Assembly: GCA_964247055.1 (NCBI GenBank)
Contig: OZ176050.1
Span: 12,214,001-12,278,000 of the forward strand
Origin: Paragordius varius
Taxonomy: Eukaryota > Nematomorpha
Length of the DNA: 64,000 bases
Direction of reading: 5' to 3'
Below are positions 61,894 to 64,000 of the stretch, piece by piece; the first letter of the stretch is position 1, and each line of letters opens with the position of its first letter. The notes beneath the pieces were generated by a model, which saw nothing but the letters and a program-made list of their open reading frames with translations, was not told where the DNA came from and made no database searches. The position numbers and the translations under genes were made by a program.

Positions 61894-63391
61894 TCTATAT
61901 ATTTATAAAAATGGAAAGTGATGGCTTTGTGATCTGTTTCCGAAAAACCGGTAGACCCATTCAAATCCAAATGTTGAAAAAATATAATCATTAATGAATG
62001 CCCCAACAATAGCATCGCCCTTTTTCAAATTAGGCCTCCAATTGCCCACCCCGTGTAAAAAATGGTTTTATTTTAAAGGAATATCACAAAAATCTAGTCT
62101 TTGAAATTTTCCGGAAAACGTGTTAGACCATTTGATTTCATATATGATTTATTTTTACTTTATAACAATTGCGCCGAACATAGTTGGCTCGCTTTTTTTA
62201 TTTAGTCCCTTTTTTACCCGCTTGCCCCGTAAAATGCCATTTTTTTCAAAAAAATTAAGTCCACAAAAATAATTTATTGAATCTATTTTTTTCTTGGGGG
62301 AGTGCGAGTAAAAATTCAATAAGAATTCCAAGTATTCCTGTTAAAAGGCAAATATTTTAGTCCACCGTTTATTTGATGATAGCTGCTGGGTAAGGAGATA
62401 CCCGCTAAAAAATGACCCGTCATATCGAAATAGCGTGCCTTTGGGGTTACGTCCTGATAAATGCGCCACCATAAAATGATTTTTTAGTTTTGAGGCAAAT
62501 TTTTAAAAACTAATGAGAGCATATGGAATTAATCATGATTTCAGGTATTCTCCGTAAAAAGGCAAAAATATTAATCAAGTGCTTTTTTGCATCAGCCTCT
62601 GGGTAGGAATCTACCCGCCAACAACTGGGCCACCATATCGATAATGACTTTGGAGGCAAATTTTGGAAAACTTATCAGGCCAAATGATTTTAATAAGGGC
62701 TTGAAATATTACCCCTAAAAAGGCAAAAATTTAAGTGGAGGAATTTTATTAAATTAGCCGTTAATTAGGCCCTTGCCCTGAAAATGCGCTATCATAGAAT
62801 GACTTTTTGGTTTTGAGGCAATTCTTCAAAAATCCCAATATAGAATCAATTATGATTCCAGGTATTACCCGAATTAAGGCAAAAATTTTAATCGAGTTTT
62901 TTTTCGCCCGGGGACCCGCGTAAAGCGCGCCATATCTATACAGCATGTCTTTATTTCAGAAAACCTATGAGACTGATAGGAACATATGGAATCCATGATG
63001 ATTCCAGATATTACCCATATAAAGGCAAAAATTTTGCCCATGCTTTTTTATACCTGCCCTTGGGTAAGGACCTACCAGCCAAAAACTGCGATACTATATA
63101 GAAATGCTTAGTTTGAAGCTAATTAAATTTATGAAGCCATATGAGCTCATTCAAAGCATGAAATATTACCCGTAACTAGATAAAGTCAGTGTTTTTTTAG
63201 CCGTTAATTTAGGGCCTAACGATTATTTAGTGTTGAGGTATTTTGTCGAATAACCGATGAGACGATGGTATCAAAGATGATTCCAAATATTTGCCCTATA
63301 AAGGCAAAGAATTTAACTCTGCGCTTTTCCCCTATAAGTCTATGGGTAGGGGTCTACCGGTTTAAAACTGAGACGCCATACATTTATCTAG
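61894..63391 (+). mobile_element. Helitron-like element with intact 5' end and internal array
   Basis: Starts A|TCTATATATTTATAAAAATG at 61894 and shares the full 5' block. It holds array units from about 62280 to 63360 (ggtattctccgtaaaaaggc; ctgggtaggaatctacccgc). A CTAG-T stands at 63388-63391 where homology ends, but no hairpin precedes it, so that right end is uncertain. Confidence 0.65.
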
Positions 63392-64000
63392 TAAAAATAT
63401 AAATTATTAATTTTCGTGTAAAATGATTCACTCGCTGCCAATAAAAATATAATAAATAGAAATTGCTCTTTATATTAGTAGGAAAGATAATTGAAAAAAC
63501 AGTAATTAACATTATAATGGTAATCTATTAACCTTCATTAACTTTGTGAGGGGTGTCCAACACAAATGGCTTCGGGGCTCAAAAAAATCGGCACCCATTC
63601 AAAAATAACATGGGATTTAATATTATTACAAACATAAGACTTTAAAAAATTCCCCGAATATAGGCATATATTCAAATAATTGATAGTTAATCTGTTAAGC
63701 GATAAAATGATTATTAATAAAAAAACACATAGTACTTTAATCGAATCGCTAAGGATAAAATTCGGTCCATTTTTATATTTAACGGTAATGTATTAATTAA
63801 CGCTTTATCCAAAATTAGTTTTTTTTAAACTTAAGCAAAACATTAAAACATAAAAAATAATATTTAATGGATATTAATTCAACTATTTCGTTTTAACTAA
63901 GATTTCATACAGCATAATTTTGCCATAGTAATTCATTTGATACTTATTAAGATTTACGCTCTCTGCACAAGAAGTCGTGGCGCGCTATCTTAAATAGATA
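63392..64000. other. Window end, non-coding
   Basis: AT-rich. 63540-63610 resembles the repeat at 47140-47220 (ggggtgtccaacacaaatgg, then ctcaaaaaa). No gene seen. Confidence 0.4.

Noticed and set aside
63388-63391. CTAG-T as the true 3' end of the last Helitron copy
   Set aside because: No hairpin precedes it; a four-base match by chance is likely, so the end is given as uncertain.

Overview
This is a low-gene-density stretch of a very AT-rich animal genome. The genes carry many GT-AG introns (58 bp to 3.8 kb), and the protein set is bilaterian: a Vilse/CrossGAP-type RhoGAP with two WW domains and a MyTH4 domain, a non-alpha nicotinic acetylcholine receptor subunit, histone H2A.X, CK2 alpha, a secreted SOUL protein and a CAP-superfamily protein. 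Low-complexity Asn-rich inserts are frequent. I cannot fix the phylum from the window; the receptor, GAP and CAP proteins look like those of a protostome invertebrate.

Layout. 327-2283 (-): five-exon secreted SOUL/heme-binding protein. 3029-4905: Helitron-like element with an internal tandem array. 6346-13608 (-): 12-exon CK2 alpha with a long Asn/His-rich tail. 13762-21237: repeat-only zone with MITEs and several Helitron pieces, some as inverted pairs. 21603-42104 (+): a giant ARHGAP39 orthologue (20 exons found, first exon not found). 46479-46959 (+): histone H2A.X with one intron. 50247-53840 (+): six-exon nicotinic receptor subunit. 54031-55337 (-): three 3' exons of a CAP protein, tail-to-tail with the receptor. 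57573-60751: hAT transposon with an 8-bp target duplication. 60806-63391: more Helitron copies.

The exon models were built by hand. Each junction was checked for GT/AG and phase, and the joined lengths are multiples of three: 675, 1470, 423 and 2418 nt for the four complete genes, and 7335 nt for the ARHGAP39 part. Reading frames alone show only fragments of these genes.

The rest is dominated by small DNA elements: at least five MITE families with TA target duplications, a tRNA-derived SINE with a 19-bp target duplication, and a Helitron family with two subterminal hairpins, a CTRR 3' end, a TCTATATATTT 5' end and an internal array of about 312-bp (two x 156-bp) units. Many MITEs sit inside introns; one makes up most of the first intron of the receptor gene. 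The genes have no evident pathway link. I saw no tRNA or rRNA gene, no CRISPR, and no retroviral or LTR element.
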